From assembly GCF_042659445.1 (NCBI RefSeq), contig NZ_JBHSSR010000001.1: 64,000 nucleotides of DNA. The stretch is one strand, 5' to 3'. The first letter of the stretch is position 1, and each line of letters opens with the position of its first letter. This DNA comes from Macrococcoides epidermidis. GTDB taxonomy: Bacteria; Bacillota; Bacilli; Staphylococcales; Staphylococcaceae. Shown in pieces: positions 52,151 to 62,172 of this stretch. The position numbers were made by a program, and so were the translations under genes. The notes beneath the pieces were generated by a model, which had not been told where the DNA came from, searched no databases, and was given only the letters and a program-made list of their open reading frames with translations.

Positions 52151-53133
52151 TGAATTTTGATAGACATAGACGTTTACGTTCTTCAATTAATATGCGAAAC
52201 ATGGTAAGAGAAACGAGTATTGCGAAGAGAGATTTAATCTATCCAATATTCGTCGTTGAAAAAGACGATGTAAAAAATGAGATTACATCAATGCCGGGGA
52301 TTTACCAGTGGAGTTTAAATATTGTTGAAGAAGAAATTAAAAATGCATATGATTCAGGAATTCGTGCAATTATGTTTTTTGGCATCCCGAATCATAAAGA
52401 CGAATGTGGTACAGGCGCATTTGATGATGATGGTGTTATTCAGAAGGCAACTCGTTTAGCGAAGTCATTATATCCGGATTTACTCGTATTAGCGGATACT
52501 TGTTTATGTGAATATACAGACCATGGTCATTGTGGTGTGCTAGATGATCATACACATGACGTCATCAATGATGAAACGTTACCCCTTCTTGTTAAAACAG
52601 CAGTTTCTCAAGCGAAAGCGGGCGCAGATATTATTGCGCCAAGTAATATGATGGATGGATTTGTTGCAGAAATTCGTAAAGGTTTAGATGAAGCTGGCTT
52701 TATTAATATTCCGATTATGAGCTACGGTATTAAATATGCGTCAGCATTTTACGGTCCATTCCGTGATGCAGCTGAGAGTGCGCCAAGTCATGGTGATAGA
52801 AAGACATATCAAATGGATCCGGCAAATCGCCTTGAAGCACTACGTGAGCTACAAAGTGATGAAAAAGAAGGTTGCGACATGATGATTATTAAACCAGCTT
52901 TAAGTTATTTAGATATTATTCGTGATGTACGTAATAATAGTAATCTTCCGATTGTTGCATATAATGTCAGCGGAGAATATTCAATGACAAAAGCTGCTGC
53001 AGCAAATGGCTGGATAGATGAAGAACGCGTTGTAATGGAACAGATGCTTTCAATGAAACGTGCTGGTGCAGATATGATTATTACTTATTTTGCGAAAGAC
53101 ATTTGTAATTACATCGATAAAGGAGAATACTAA
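52150..53133 (+). CDS. hemB: Delta-aminolevulinic acid dehydratase (porphobilinogen synthase)
   Basis: 327 residues. Condenses two ALA to porphobilinogen. Zinc cysteines in DTCLCEYTDHGHCG (about 117-130), Schiff-base lysines in MSYGIKYASAFYGPFRD and MMIIKPALSYLD. ATG at 52150 follows AAAGGTGG and overlaps the hemD stop. One base before hemL. Confidence 0.98.
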   Translation: MNFDRHRRLRSSINMRNMVRETSIAKRDLIYPIFVVEKDDVKNEITSMPGIYQWSLNIVEEEIKNAYDSGIRAIMFFGIPNHKDECGTGAFDDDGVIQKATRLAKSLYPDLLVLADTCLCEYTDHGHCGVLDDHTHDVINDETLPLLVKTAVSQAKAGADIIAPSNMMDGFVAEIRKGLDEAGFINIPIMSYGIKYASAFYGPFRDAAESAPSHGDRKTYQMDPANRLEALRELQSDEKEGCDMMIIKPALSYLDIIRDVRNNSNLPIVAYNVSGEYSMTKAAAANGWIDEERVVMEQMLSMKRAGADMIITYFAKDICNYIDKGEY

Positions 53134-53134
53134 T

Positions 53135-54421
53135 ATGAATTTTAATAAATCACATGATGCATTCAAGTCAGCTATAGAATTAATGCCTGGAGGCGTTAAC
53201 AGTCCAGTGCGTGCATTTAAAAGTGTAGATATGGATCCAATATTTATGGATCACGGTAAAGGTTCAAAAATATATGATATCGACGGCAATGAGTATATCG
53301 ATTATGTATTAAGCTGGGGACCGTTAATTTTAGGTCATGCTGATGAAAAAGTTACGGATGAACTTCAAAAAGCTATCTTGAAAGGTAGTAGTTTTGGTGC
53401 ACCTACAACACTGGAAAATGAAATGGCAAAACTTGTGATTGAACGTGTGCCGTCAGTTGAGATGGTTCGTATGGTATCAAGTGGGACAGAAGCAACCCTT
53501 GCTGCACTTCGTTTAGCACGCGGATATACCGGAAAAAATAAAATATTAAAGTTTATCGGATGTTATCACGGACATAGTGATTCATTATTGATTAAAGCAG
53601 GATCTGGTGTAGCAACGCTTGGATTACCTGACTCACCAGGTGTACCTAAAGGAACTGCTGAGAATACCATTACAGTTCATTACAATGATTTAGATGCAGT
53701 TCAAGTTGCTTTTGAAAAATATGGTGATGATATTGCGTGTATAATTGTAGAACCAGTAGCCGGGAATATGGGCGTCGTGCCACCAGTCAAAGGGTTCTTA
53801 CAAGGTTTACGTGATATTACGACACAATACGAAGCATTACTTATCTTTGATGAAGTGATGACAGGTTTTAGAGTAGATTATAATTGTGCACAAGGATACT
53901 TCGGTGTGACACCTGATTTAACGTGTCTTGGAAAAGTTATAGGTGGAGGACTGCCTGTTGGGGCTTTTGGTGGTAAACGTGAAATTATGGAGAACATCGC
54001 TCCAGCCGGTAGTATTTATCAGGCGGGAACGTTAAGCGGTAATCCTTTAGCTATGACAGGTGGATATTATACTTTAAGCCAATTAACTAAGGAGAGCTAT
54101 GTGCACTTTAATCAATTAGGTGATCAGTTAGAAAAAGGATTATATGAGGTGTTTAATAAACATAACGTACCGATTACTGTAAATAGAGCAGGCAGTATGA
54201 TTGGTTACTTCCTGAACGATGAAAAAGTGACGAACTTTGAAATTGCTGCTCAATCAGATTTGAAATTATTTGCAGCGATGTACAAGGAAATGGCGAATAA
54301 TGGCGTGTTCTTACCACCTTCACAATTTGAGGGGATGTTTATGTCTACACAACATAGTAGCGATGATATTGATAAGACGTTAAATGCATTTGATATGTCC
54401 TTATCTAAAGTCAAAAAATAA
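53135..54421 (+). CDS. hemL: Glutamate-1-semialdehyde 2,1-aminomutase
   Basis: 428 residues, PLP-dependent class III aminotransferase fold. Forms ALA from glutamate-1-semialdehyde. GGVNSPVRAFK at the start, SSGTEATLAALRLARG, VEPVAGNMGV, the PLP Lys in TCLGKVIGGGLPVGAFGG. ATG at 53135 follows AAGGAG, 1 base after hemB. Completes the operon hemAXCDBL. Confidence 0.97.
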   Translation: MNFNKSHDAFKSAIELMPGGVNSPVRAFKSVDMDPIFMDHGKGSKIYDIDGNEYIDYVLSWGPLILGHADEKVTDELQKAILKGSSFGAPTTLENEMAKLVIERVPSVEMVRMVSSGTEATLAALRLARGYTGKNKILKFIGCYHGHSDSLLIKAGSGVATLGLPDSPGVPKGTAENTITVHYNDLDAVQVAFEKYGDDIACIIVEPVAGNMGVVPPVKGFLQGLRDITTQYEALLIFDEVMTGFRVDYNCAQGYFGVTPDLTCLGKVIGGGLPVGAFGGKREIMENIAPAGSIYQAGTLSGNPLAMTGGYYTLSQLTKESYVHFNQLGDQLEKGLYEVFNKHNVPITVNRAGSMIGYFLNDEKVTNFEIAAQSDLKLFAAMYKEMANNGVFLPPSQFEGMFMSTQHSSDDIDKTLNAFDMSLSKVKK

Positions 54422-54458
54422 AAAATTAAATACGAAAATTTAAATATAAATATTTTTG

Positions 54459-54504
54459 AAAAGGAACAATTATCGATTGTATGTGATTATTGTTCCTTTT
54501 TTAT
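54459..54504 (+). terminator. Terminator of the hem operon
   Basis: AAAAGGAACAAT pairs with ATTGTTCCTTTT and runs into T6. Confidence 0.9.
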
Positions 54505-54669
54505 TATTATTGTAATTTGAAAGAATATAGTACAATATATTTTATTGAATATAGTGAAAATTTCTTTCGAACAATGTCTGCTACAAATTAAAAATGAAAA
54601 AAAAGCATCGCGTTATGCATTGATAATAAAGGTTTTTAGGCACTTTTTGAATTTTTTTCGAGCAAAAAT

Positions 54670-54725
54670 GTTTATAACTATGTTTTTAAGGTTATCTTAC
54701 TTATGTAATTAATTTTCAATTACAT
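54670..54725 (+). promoter_or_regulatory. SigB-like promoter and leader dyad before the 151-residue gene
   Basis: The 330-base gap after hemL holds, beyond the terminator, GTTTAT-N14-GGTTAT (54670-54695), close to the SigB consensus GTTTAA-N12-15-GGGTAT (10 of 12 bases). An 8-7-8 inverted repeat ATGTAATT/AATTACAT follows at 54703-54725, in the predicted leader. The rest of the gap is AT-rich with nothing recognised. Confidence 0.5.
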
Positions 54726-54751
54726 AAAAACAATTTGTGGAGGTAGTTATC

Positions 54752-55207
54752 ATGTCAAACAATAGAAACGATAATAACAGAAATAATCAAGACAGAGATG
54801 TAATTTATAATTCAGAAACTGATCGTAACAAAACGCACGTTACGCATCAAGCAGACGGCGACACTTACAAAGATGGCCGTAAAGTTCGTGAAGGTGAACA
54901 TCATGATAAGGTCGTAGTTGAAGAACATGACCGTGTACGTCATGATCACATCGAACGTGAACCTAAGAAGAAAAGCCCATGGGCATGGTTATTACCATTA
55001 TTATTACTTGCTTTATTAGCAATCTTAGCGTTAAGTTTCTGTAATAATAAAGATGATAATGATGATAAAGACAAAACAGATACAGAAACAACTACTGAAG
55101 AAAAAGCAACGACAGAAGAAGAAACTACTGAAGATGCTACAACTGAAGAAGCTTCAATCAAAAAGTTTGATCTTGCAACAATCACAAACTTTGATTTAGC
55201 TGCTTAA
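54752..55207 (+). CDS. Low-complexity membrane protein, unknown
   Basis: 151 residues. A polar N-terminal half rich in Asn, Asp, His and Arg (about 1-75), one membrane segment PWAWLLPLLLLALLAILALS (about 76-96), then CNNKDDNDD and a Thr/Glu-rich low-complexity tail. LALSFC before CNN is reminiscent of a lipobox but lies mid-protein. Likely orientation: basic KKK before the helix inside, acidic tail outside. ATG at 54752 follows GGAGGT. Possible stress-induced surface protein, judged from the SigB-like promoter; function unknown. Confidence 0.75.
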   Translation: MSNNRNDNNRNNQDRDVIYNSETDRNKTHVTHQADGDTYKDGRKVREGEHHDKVVVEEHDRVRHDHIEREPKKKSPWAWLLPLLLLALLAILALSFCNNKDDNDDKDKTDTETTTEEKATTEEETTEDATTEEASIKKFDLATITNFDLAA

Positions 55208-55219
55208 TATAATTAATTA

Positions 55220-55249
55220 ACAGGACTCGATATGAGTCCTGTTTTTTTG
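55220..55249 (+). terminator. Terminator after the 151-residue gene
   Basis: AACAGGACTC-GATAT-GAGTCCTGTT followed by T6. Confidence 0.9.
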
Positions 55250-55343
55250 TTATAAGCAATTTATATGTTTTTTTTTTATTCTTCTATATATTAATAGTAA
55301 CAAATGTTATTTTATCGTATTAAATTTGATGGAAGTGTTTTTT

Positions 55344-56405
55344 ATGAGTTATTTATTATTATTTTTAATCAGTATTACTTTTAGTCTCATATTAGCTCAG
55401 ATAGGTATGATACTACCATGGTTATTTGGTCCGATTTTAGCTACGATAATGCTCAGGAAATTTACCGCCTTAACATATAGGTGGCCAAAGTGGCTTGGTG
55501 ATATCGGATTATATATTCTTGGCGCGCAAATTGGTGTATCTTTTACGAAAGAAATTTTTGTAGATATTGCTAATGATTTCTGGTCTGTCATATTTTTAAG
55601 TTTAATGATTATTCTTTGTGCTGTTGTTATTTCATTTTTATTTAAACGCATTGTTAATTGTACAACGGAGACTGCTTTACTGGCGTCCATTCCAGGTGCA
55701 TTAAATCAAATGATCGTAATGGCAGAAGACAATAAAAATGCCAACATCTTAGTAGTAACTCTTGCACAAACGTCTCGTTTATTGTTCGTAATTATGATTG
55801 TACCGTTTATTTCTAGTATGACTTCAGACAATCATGAACGTTATCAAATTGATAAAGCAAAGCAGTTATTTGAAGTTGTATCGCTTGATCAAATTGTTAT
55901 GATTGTTGCGATGATTGCGGCAGGTATATATATTTTAAAGCTTATCCATTTTCCTGTGCCAGATATGTTAGGTCCGACATTTGCCATATTAATCTGGAAT
56001 TTAAGTACGGGATTAAATTTTACTGTTCCGATGCCATTGATAAACTTTGCACAATTATTGTTTGGTGTACGTATTGGATTGCAAATGTATGATTTATCTA
56101 GTCAGATAAATAAAAGATTGTTTATAGGGATTTTTGTACAAAATATACTGCTTATCATATGCGCTATTGTTTTGAGTATCGTTATCAATATTTTTACGGA
56201 TCATAATTTTAACGATGTTTTCTTAAGTGCAGCACCAGGTGGGATGGCACAGATAATCGTGGTCGCTCTTGAGACAGGGGCAAATGTTGCGATGATATCA
56301 AGCTATCATATTTTTAGAATTTTTCTTATTTTATTAATTGTAGCGCCAATGATGTCCTGGTATTTAACGCATAGACTGAATAGTGATATAGGCAGTGGTG
56401 ATTGA
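55344..56405 (+). CDS. AbrB-type membrane protein (putative ammonia monooxygenase-named family)
   Basis: 353 residues, about 10 membrane segments in two repeats. The AbrB duplication motif appears as LPWLFGPILATIML and again as PDMLGPTFAILI, and as SIPGALNQMIVMAE and AAPGGMAQIIVVALE. The family is unrelated to the DNA-binding AbrB; its substrate is unknown. ATG at 55344 follows GGAAGTG. The valS T-box promoter overlaps its stop. Confidence 0.87.
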   Translation: MSYLLLFLISITFSLILAQIGMILPWLFGPILATIMLRKFTALTYRWPKWLGDIGLYILGAQIGVSFTKEIFVDIANDFWSVIFLSLMIILCAVVISFLFKRIVNCTTETALLASIPGALNQMIVMAEDNKNANILVVTLAQTSRLLFVIMIVPFISSMTSDNHERYQIDKAKQLFEVVSLDQIVMIVAMIAAGIYILKLIHFPVPDMLGPTFAILIWNLSTGLNFTVPMPLINFAQLLFGVRIGLQMYDLSSQINKRLFIGIFVQNILLIICAIVLSIVINIFTDHNFNDVFLSAAPGGMAQIIVVALETGANVAMISSYHIFRIFLILLIVAPMMSWYLTHRLNSDIGSGD

Positions 56406-56430
56406 CAGTTAAATGATAATCTTATACAAT
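56402..56430 (+). promoter_or_regulatory. Promoter of the valS T-box leader
   Basis: TTGACA (56402-56407), 17-base spacer, TACAAT (56425-56430). The -35 shares bases with the stop codon of the upstream gene. Confidence 0.8.
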
Positions 56431-56439
56431 ATGTTTAAC

Positions 56440-56661
56440 TAAATATTCCTACAGGAAGAGTAGTTAGATGGATATCAAAGAGAGTGCATGGCTGGTGGAA
56501 ATGCATATTGAAATTTAACGAAGGTAGCCTGACATAAAATGTGCTTTGAACCTAAGTAGAAGTACACGTGTGAGAGCGTTAATCGAAATGAGTGCAGCGT
56601 AAGCTGAATTTAGGTGGTACCACGGTTATCCCGTCCTATTGTTATAGGACGGGATTTTTTT
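56440..56661 (+). ncRNA. T-box leader (tRNA-Val responsive) of valS-folC
   Basis: The leader shows AAGAGAGTGCATGGCTGGTGG-like stem I start near 56478 (AGAGAG then GCTGGTGGAAATGC), a GTA at 56524-56526 as likely Val specifier, the T-box AGGTGGTACCACGG (56612-56625) and the terminator CCCGTCCTAT/ATAGGACGGG (56630-56653) with T7. Uncharged tRNA-Val would allow read-through into valS. Confidence 0.93.
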
Positions 56662-56699
56662 GCAGGAAATTTTGGAATATTAATATTGGAGGAATGACT

Positions 56700-59327
56700 A
56701 TGGATACAAAATACAATCCACAACAAGTAGAGCAAGGACGTTACCAGGAATGGTTAGATAAAGGTTTATTTAAAGCGACAGAGGACGATCATAAGAAGCC
56801 ATTTACTATAGTGATTCCGCCACCGAATGTTACTGGTAAATTGCATATTGGACATGCATGGGATACAACTTTACAAGATATTATTACGCGTATAAAACGC
56901 ATGCAAGGTTATAACACATTATACTTACCTGGGATGGATCATGCCGGTATTGCGACACAAGCCAAAGTTGAAGCGAAGTTACGTGAAGAAGGTATTTCAC
57001 GTCATGATATTGGTCGTACAAAATTTTTAGAACATACGATGGATTGGAAAGAAGAATATGCAGGTTTTATTCGTGACCAATGGGCGAAACTTGGCTTAGG
57101 GCTAGATTATTCTCGTGAACGATTCACCCTAGATGAAGGATTAAGTGAAGCGGTTAAAGAAGTATTCGTTAAAATGTATGATAAAGGTTTAATTTACCGT
57201 GGCGAGCGTATTATTAACTGGGATCCAGCAGCGCGAACTGCATTAAGTGATATCGAAGTTATACATGAGGAAGTTGAAGGCGCATTCTATCATATTAAAT
57301 ATCCATATGCAGAAGGTGAAGGATTTATTGAAATTGCAACAACACGTCCTGAAACATTACTAGGTGATACTGCTGTTGTTGTACATCCAGAAGATGAACG
57401 ATATAAAGATGTAATCGGTAAAACAGTTATCTTGCCAATCGTTGAACGTGAGTTACCTATTTTAGGTGATGATTATGTAGAGATGGATTTTGGTAGTGGT
57501 GCAATGAAAGTTACTCCAGCGCATGATCCAAATGACTTTGAAATCGGTAATCGTCATAATCTAGAACGCATCAATGTAATGAATGAAGACGGTACGATGA
57601 ACGAATTAGCTGGTAAATATGCTGGTATGGACCGCTTTGAATGTCGTAAGGCGCTTGTGCAAGACTTACAGGATGCTGGTCTGATGATTAAAATTGAGAA
57701 ACATATGCATCAGGTTGGTCATAGTGAAAGAAGCGGCGCGATTGTAGAACCTTATCTTTCAAAACAATGGTTCGTAAAAATGGCTCCTTTAGCAGAGCAA
57801 TCATTAGATTTTCAAAAGACTGATGAAAAAATTGAATTTGTTCCGCCACGTTTTGAAGGCACATTTAATCGCTGGATGGAAGGTATCCATGATTGGTGTA
57901 TATCACGTCAGTTATGGTGGGGACATCAAATTCCTGCATGGTATCACAATGAAACAGGAGAATTATACGTAGGTAAAGAAGCACCTGTTGATAGTGAAAA
58001 CTGGACACAGGATGAAGATGTTCTAGATACTTGGTTCTCAAGTGCACTATGGCCTTTCTCTACGCTTGGCTGGCCAAATGTGGATGCAGAAGATTTCAAA
58101 CGTTTCTATCCGACAAATGTGCTTGTTACAGGATATGATATTATCTTCTTCTGGGTTGCTCGTATGATCTTCCAGGGTATTGAATTTACAGAGACGAAAC
58201 CTTTTAATGAAGTATTGATTCATGGACTGGTGCGTGCCGAAGATGGCCGTAAAATGAGTAAATCATTAGGTAACGGTGTAGATCCGATGGACGTTATTGA
58301 ACAATATGGTGCTGATAGCTTACGCTACTTCTTAGCAACGGGATCAACTCCTGGTCAGGATTTACGTTATTCTACAGAAAAGATTGAAGCAACATGGAAC
58401 TTTATCAATAAAATATGGAATGCTTCTCGATTCAGTATTATGAACATCGGAGAAGATTTTAAAGCGAGCGATATTAAATTAGATGGAAAAAAATCACTTG
58501 CTGATGAATGGATTTTAACACGTCTAAATGAAACGATAGAAGAAGTAACACGTTTAGCAGATAAGTATGAATTTGGTGAAGTTGGTCGAGTACTATATAA
58601 TTTCATCTGGGACGAATTCTGTGACTGGTATATTGAAATGAGTAAAATACCGATGAACGGTGAAGATGAAGAAGCAAAACAAATGACGCGTTCAATTTTA
58701 GCATATACGTTAGATTCAATTATGCGAATGATGCATCCTTTTATGCCTTTCGTTACAGAAAGCATCTGGCAGAACTTACCGGTTGAAGGTGATTCGATCG
58801 TTACAGCGAGCTGGCCGGAAGTGCGTCCTGAGCTTTCGAATATTGAAAGTAAGAAATCTATGGAACAGCTTATGGAAATCATTCGTGCCGTGAGAAATAC
58901 ACGTAATGAAGTGAATACGCCAATGAGTAAGCAGATTCCGATGATGATTAAGACGAATCATCAGGCAACGACTGAACGCCTTGAAACAGAAAGACCTTTT
59001 ATCGAGCGTTTCTGTAATCCAAGTGAATTAACAATCAGTACTGAAGTTGATATGCCTGAAGAAGTGATGACTACAGCTGTAACAGGTGGATTGGTTATCT
59101 TACCATTAGAAGGTTTAATTGACATGGACAAAGAAATTGAACGATTAGAAAAAGAGTTAAAGAAATGGGCTTCAGAGTTAGACCGTGTAAATAAAAAGTT
59201 AAGTAATGAAAAGTTCGTATCTAAAGCACCTGAGAAAATAATAAATGAAGAAAAAGAAAAACAAGCACTTTATACAGAAAAATATGAAAGTGTTCAAGCA
59301 CGATTAAATCAATTGAACAGGAAGTAA
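56700..59327 (+). CDS. valS: Valyl-tRNA synthetase
   Basis: 875 residues, class I. HIGH motif in PPPNVTGKLHIGHAWD (about 41-56), CP1 editing domain (about 190-330), KMSKS in DGRKMSKSLGNG (about 520), anticodon-binding domain, and a C-terminal coiled coil (MDKEIERLEKELKKWASEL) typical of ValRS. ATG at 56700 follows TTGGAGGA by 7 bases; a longer frame upstream runs through the T-box and is not coding. Co-transcribed with folC. Confidence 0.98.
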   Translation: MDTKYNPQQVEQGRYQEWLDKGLFKATEDDHKKPFTIVIPPPNVTGKLHIGHAWDTTLQDIITRIKRMQGYNTLYLPGMDHAGIATQAKVEAKLREEGISRHDIGRTKFLEHTMDWKEEYAGFIRDQWAKLGLGLDYSRERFTLDEGLSEAVKEVFVKMYDKGLIYRGERIINWDPAARTALSDIEVIHEEVEGAFYHIKYPYAEGEGFIEIATTRPETLLGDTAVVVHPEDERYKDVIGKTVILPIVERELPILGDDYVEMDFGSGAMKVTPAHDPNDFEIGNRHNLERINVMNEDGTMNELAGKYAGMDRFECRKALVQDLQDAGLMIKIEKHMHQVGHSERSGAIVEPYLSKQWFVKMAPLAEQSLDFQKTDEKIEFVPPRFEGTFNRWMEGIHDWCISRQLWWGHQIPAWYHNETGELYVGKEAPVDSENWTQDEDVLDTWFSSALWPFSTLGWPNVDAEDFKRFYPTNVLVTGYDIIFFWVARMIFQGIEFTETKPFNEVLIHGLVRAEDGRKMSKSLGNGVDPMDVIEQYGADSLRYFLATGSTPGQDLRYSTEKIEATWNFINKIWNASRFSIMNIGEDFKASDIKLDGKKSLADEWILTRLNETIEEVTRLADKYEFGEVGRVLYNFIWDEFCDWYIEMSKIPMNGEDEEAKQMTRSILAYTLDSIMRMMHPFMPFVTESIWQNLPVEGDSIVTASWPEVRPELSNIESKKSMEQLMEIIRAVRNTRNEVNTPMSKQIPMMIKTNHQATTERLETERPFIERFCNPSELTISTEVDMPEEVMTTAVTGGLVILPLEGLIDMDKEIERLEKELKKWASELDRVNKKLSNEKFVSKAPEKIINEEKEKQALYTEKYESVQARLNQLNRK

Positions 59328-59331
59328 TCAT

Positions 59332-60594
59332 ATGAATTATTTAGAGAGCTTATATTGGATCCATGAACGTTATAAATTTGGTATTAAGCCGGGCATTAAA
59401 CGTATGGAATGGATGCTTGACCGATTAGATCATCCAGAGAGAAATATTAATGGGATTCATGTAGTAGGTACAAATGGTAAAGGTTCAACCGTAAGTTATT
59501 TAAAGAATGCATTAATTGAAAATAACTATTCGGTAGGAACTTTTACATCACCTTATATAGAAACTTTCAATGAACGTATCAGTCTTAATGGTTTGCCGAT
59601 TACGAATGATGAAATCGTTGAACTGGTAAGTATCGTAAAACCGGTGAGTGAGATGCTTGACGCCGAAACTGATTTAGGAGTCGCTACGGAATTTGAAATC
59701 ATAACGATGATGATGTTTGTGTATTTTGGTCAGGTTCATCCGGTTGATTTTGTAATCGTAGAAGCGGGTCTTGGCGCTAAGAATGACTCGACCAACGTGT
59801 TCATGCCTATCATGACCATCTTAACAAGTATCGGTTTGGATCATACTAATATTATCGGAGATTCTTATCTGGATATTGCGAAAGAAAAATCTGGTGTAAT
59901 TAAGGCTGGCGTGCCTTTCGTCTATGCTGTCAAAAACGATGAAGCAAAGGCATATTTAAATTCAGTCGTCGAAGAAAAGCACGTAAAAGGTATAAAGCTG
60001 GATCGTGATATTCAATGTATTTCAAACGGTAAGGAATTTACGTTCAGATATAAAGACTATGAACTAGAAAATATCGAGCTGAAGATGATCGGTACGCATC
60101 AACAGGAAAATGCTTCACTTGCGATTGCGACATTATTAGAGATGTTTGATCGTGGAATGATTATGCTTAATTTCAATAAAATGATCGATGCGATTGAAAA
60201 CACTACATGGACTGGTCGCATTGAGACTGTTCAGGAGAATCCAACGATTATTCTTGATGGAGCGCATAACAAAGAATCTATTGATGTATTAGTAGATACT
60301 ATGAAAACATATTATCCTGATCGACGTATCGATGTGTTATTCTCAGCAATTGATGGGAAACCAATCGGCAAGATGCTAAAAGCTCTGGAATCAATTGCCG
60401 ATACATTTTACGTGACAGCATTTGATTTCCCGAAAGCATTACCGGTTGATACAATATATGAGAATGTAGAGCATGAAAAGAAAGTTAAAATTAAAGACTA
60501 TGCAGATTTTATTAAATCGTACGATGGAGACTTATTGCTTGTTACAGGAAGTTTATATTTTATCAGTGCGGTAAAAGATAAATTAAAAAAATAA
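59332..60594 (+). CDS. folC: Folylpolyglutamate synthase/dihydrofolate synthase
   Basis: 420 residues. Mur ligase-like ATPase: HVVGTNGKGSTVSYL (P-loop), TSPYIETFNERI, EAGLGAKNDSTNV, LDHTNIIGDS and ILDGAHNKES. Adds glutamates to folates. ATG at 59332 starts 4 bases after valS, the conserved valS-folC pair; expression therefore follows the Val T-box. Confidence 0.95.
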   Translation: MNYLESLYWIHERYKFGIKPGIKRMEWMLDRLDHPERNINGIHVVGTNGKGSTVSYLKNALIENNYSVGTFTSPYIETFNERISLNGLPITNDEIVELVSIVKPVSEMLDAETDLGVATEFEIITMMMFVYFGQVHPVDFVIVEAGLGAKNDSTNVFMPIMTILTSIGLDHTNIIGDSYLDIAKEKSGVIKAGVPFVYAVKNDEAKAYLNSVVEEKHVKGIKLDRDIQCISNGKEFTFRYKDYELENIELKMIGTHQQENASLAIATLLEMFDRGMIMLNFNKMIDAIENTTWTGRIETVQENPTIILDGAHNKESIDVLVDTMKTYYPDRRIDVLFSAIDGKPIGKMLKALESIADTFYVTAFDFPKALPVDTIYENVEHEKKVKIKDYADFIKSYDGDLLLVTGSLYFISAVKDKLKK

Positions 60595-60608
60595 TCAATA
60601 TATTTTTG

Positions 60609-60643
60609 ACAAAGCGTCTATTTATAGATTCTTTGTTTTTTTA
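60609..60643 (+). terminator. Terminator of valS-folC
   Basis: ACAAAG..TCTAT-TT-ATAGA..CTTTGT then T6, with a two-base internal loop. Confidence 0.82.
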
Positions 60644-60693
60644 TGCAGAAATTTCAGAAAATTAGGGAATGGTATTCTAAAGGAGGAATTTAT

Positions 60694-62079
60694 ATGGAAA
60701 AAAAGTTGAAAATGCCCCATACATATTTTTTATTACTATTGATTGTCTGTGTCGCTGCAGTACTGACATATATTATACCTGCAGGTGAATTTGATAGAAA
60801 AGTCGTAGATAAACAAAATATTGTCGTAAATGGGTCATATCATGAAGTGGCACAATCTCCAGCACAGCCAATCGAGATATTTAGAGCTGTTCCACAAGGA
60901 TTGATTGAAGGCGCGGAAATTATTTTTTACATCTTTATCGTCGGAGGCGCATTTGGTGTTATTCATCGCACAGATGCTATTACAACAGGTGTTAATTCTT
61001 TGATGAACCGAATTGGAAAAAATGGTAAATGGTTGATTCCAATAACTATGATTATTTTTAGTATATTAGGATTTTCAATTGGGCTGAGTGAAGAAACGAT
61101 AATTTTTGTACCGATAGGAATCGCACTTGCTACAGCGCTTGGTTATGATGCGATGGTGGGAGCAAGTATGATTGCACTTGGTGCAGGGATTGGATTCCTG
61201 GGAGGCATGATAAACCCTTTCACAGTAGGAATCGCACAGAAGATAGCAGAAGTAAAATTATTTTCTGGTTGGGGTTTTAGAACAGTAGTATATTTACTTG
61301 TCCTTATATCTGGGATTGCATATGTGATGTTATATGCAAGAAAAGTAAAAAATGATCCAGGAAAAAGTTTGTTAAATCATATTAATGTTGAAGCACGTAG
61401 TACAATGAGTGAGGATGTTTTAAATACTAAATTTGATTCATTTAGAAAGCGACATGCGATCATATTAATATTGCTGACAATAACGATTATTATTAATGTA
61501 TATGGTATTTTTAAATATGAATGGTTCTTGTCACAAATGAGTGCAAACTTCTTATTGATGGGAATCGTTGCTGGCCTCATCGGAGGGTTAGGCTTAAACG
61601 GTACATTTGATGCATTACTTGAAGGGATGAAAGATATTTTATTCGGTGCAATTATCGTAGGATTTGCAAAAGCGATTGTCGTTGTTCTAACGTCAGGAAA
61701 AATAATCGATACCATCGTATTCTATATGACTGATTTTATTGATCATCTTCCGACAGCATTTTCAGTCATAGCGATGTTCATAACACAGTTAGTATTAAAT
61801 TTCTTTATTCCTTCTGGATCAGGTCAAGCAATGACTACTATGCCAATTATGGTACCAATCAGTGATTTACTAGGGATTAACCGACAAGTTGCTGTACTTG
61901 CTTTCCAATATGGTGATGCAATCAGTAACAACATCATCCCGACATCTGCTTCTTTGATGGGATTACTTGCAGTAGCGGGTATTCCGTATTCAAAATGGTT
62001 AAAATTTGTCTGGAAGATTTCCTTGATCTGGGCTGTAATTTGTCTGTCAAGTTTAATTGTATATACTTATTTTTTCTAG
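60694..62079 (+). CDS. YfcC/DcuC-family membrane transporter
   Basis: 461 residues, about 12 membrane segments. MPHTYFLLLLIVCVAAVLTY then IIPAGEFDR is the common start of the YfcC/ArcD-like group (PF03606); FSIGLSEETIIFVPI and FIPSGSGQAMTTMPIMVP are the two inward-dipping conserved motifs. Members carry C4-dicarboxylates or basic amino acids/peptides; the substrate cannot be chosen here. ATG at 60694 follows AAAGGAGG. Ends at an inverted repeat. Confidence 0.88.
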   Translation: MEKKLKMPHTYFLLLLIVCVAAVLTYIIPAGEFDRKVVDKQNIVVNGSYHEVAQSPAQPIEIFRAVPQGLIEGAEIIFYIFIVGGAFGVIHRTDAITTGVNSLMNRIGKNGKWLIPITMIIFSILGFSIGLSEETIIFVPIGIALATALGYDAMVGASMIALGAGIGFLGGMINPFTVGIAQKIAEVKLFSGWGFRTVVYLLVLISGIAYVMLYARKVKNDPGKSLLNHINVEARSTMSEDVLNTKFDSFRKRHAIILILLTITIIINVYGIFKYEWFLSQMSANFLLMGIVAGLIGGLGLNGTFDALLEGMKDILFGAIIVGFAKAIVVVLTSGKIIDTIVFYMTDFIDHLPTAFSVIAMFITQLVLNFFIPSGSGQAMTTMPIMVPISDLLGINRQVAVLAFQYGDAISNNIIPTSASLMGLLAVAGIPYSKWLKFVWKISLIWAVICLSSLIVYTYFF

Positions 62080-62090
62080 TATTAATATTT

Positions 62091-62143
62091 GCTTCAAAAT
62101 TAAAATTCTGTAATTATTTTCTGCAGAATATTGATTTTGAAGC
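62091..62143 (+). terminator. Long inverted repeat after the YfcC-family gene
   Basis: GCTTCAAAAT..ATTCTG pairs with CAGAAT..ATTTTGAAGC: 16 bp in two blocks with a 4-base internal loop on each side, followed by TATTTATTTTATT. Probably a terminator. Confidence 0.7.
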
Positions 62144-62172
62144 TATTTATTTTATTATTCGTATAAATTTTA

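Noticed and set aside
56592..56699. 36-residue N-terminal extension of ValS
   Set aside because: This stretch is the T-box and terminator hairpin; the ribosome binding site TTGGAGGA directly precedes the ATG at 56700.
58367..58882. 171-codon minus-strand frame inside valS
   Set aside because: Lies fully within the conserved valS coding sequence; composition is that of an antisense shadow.
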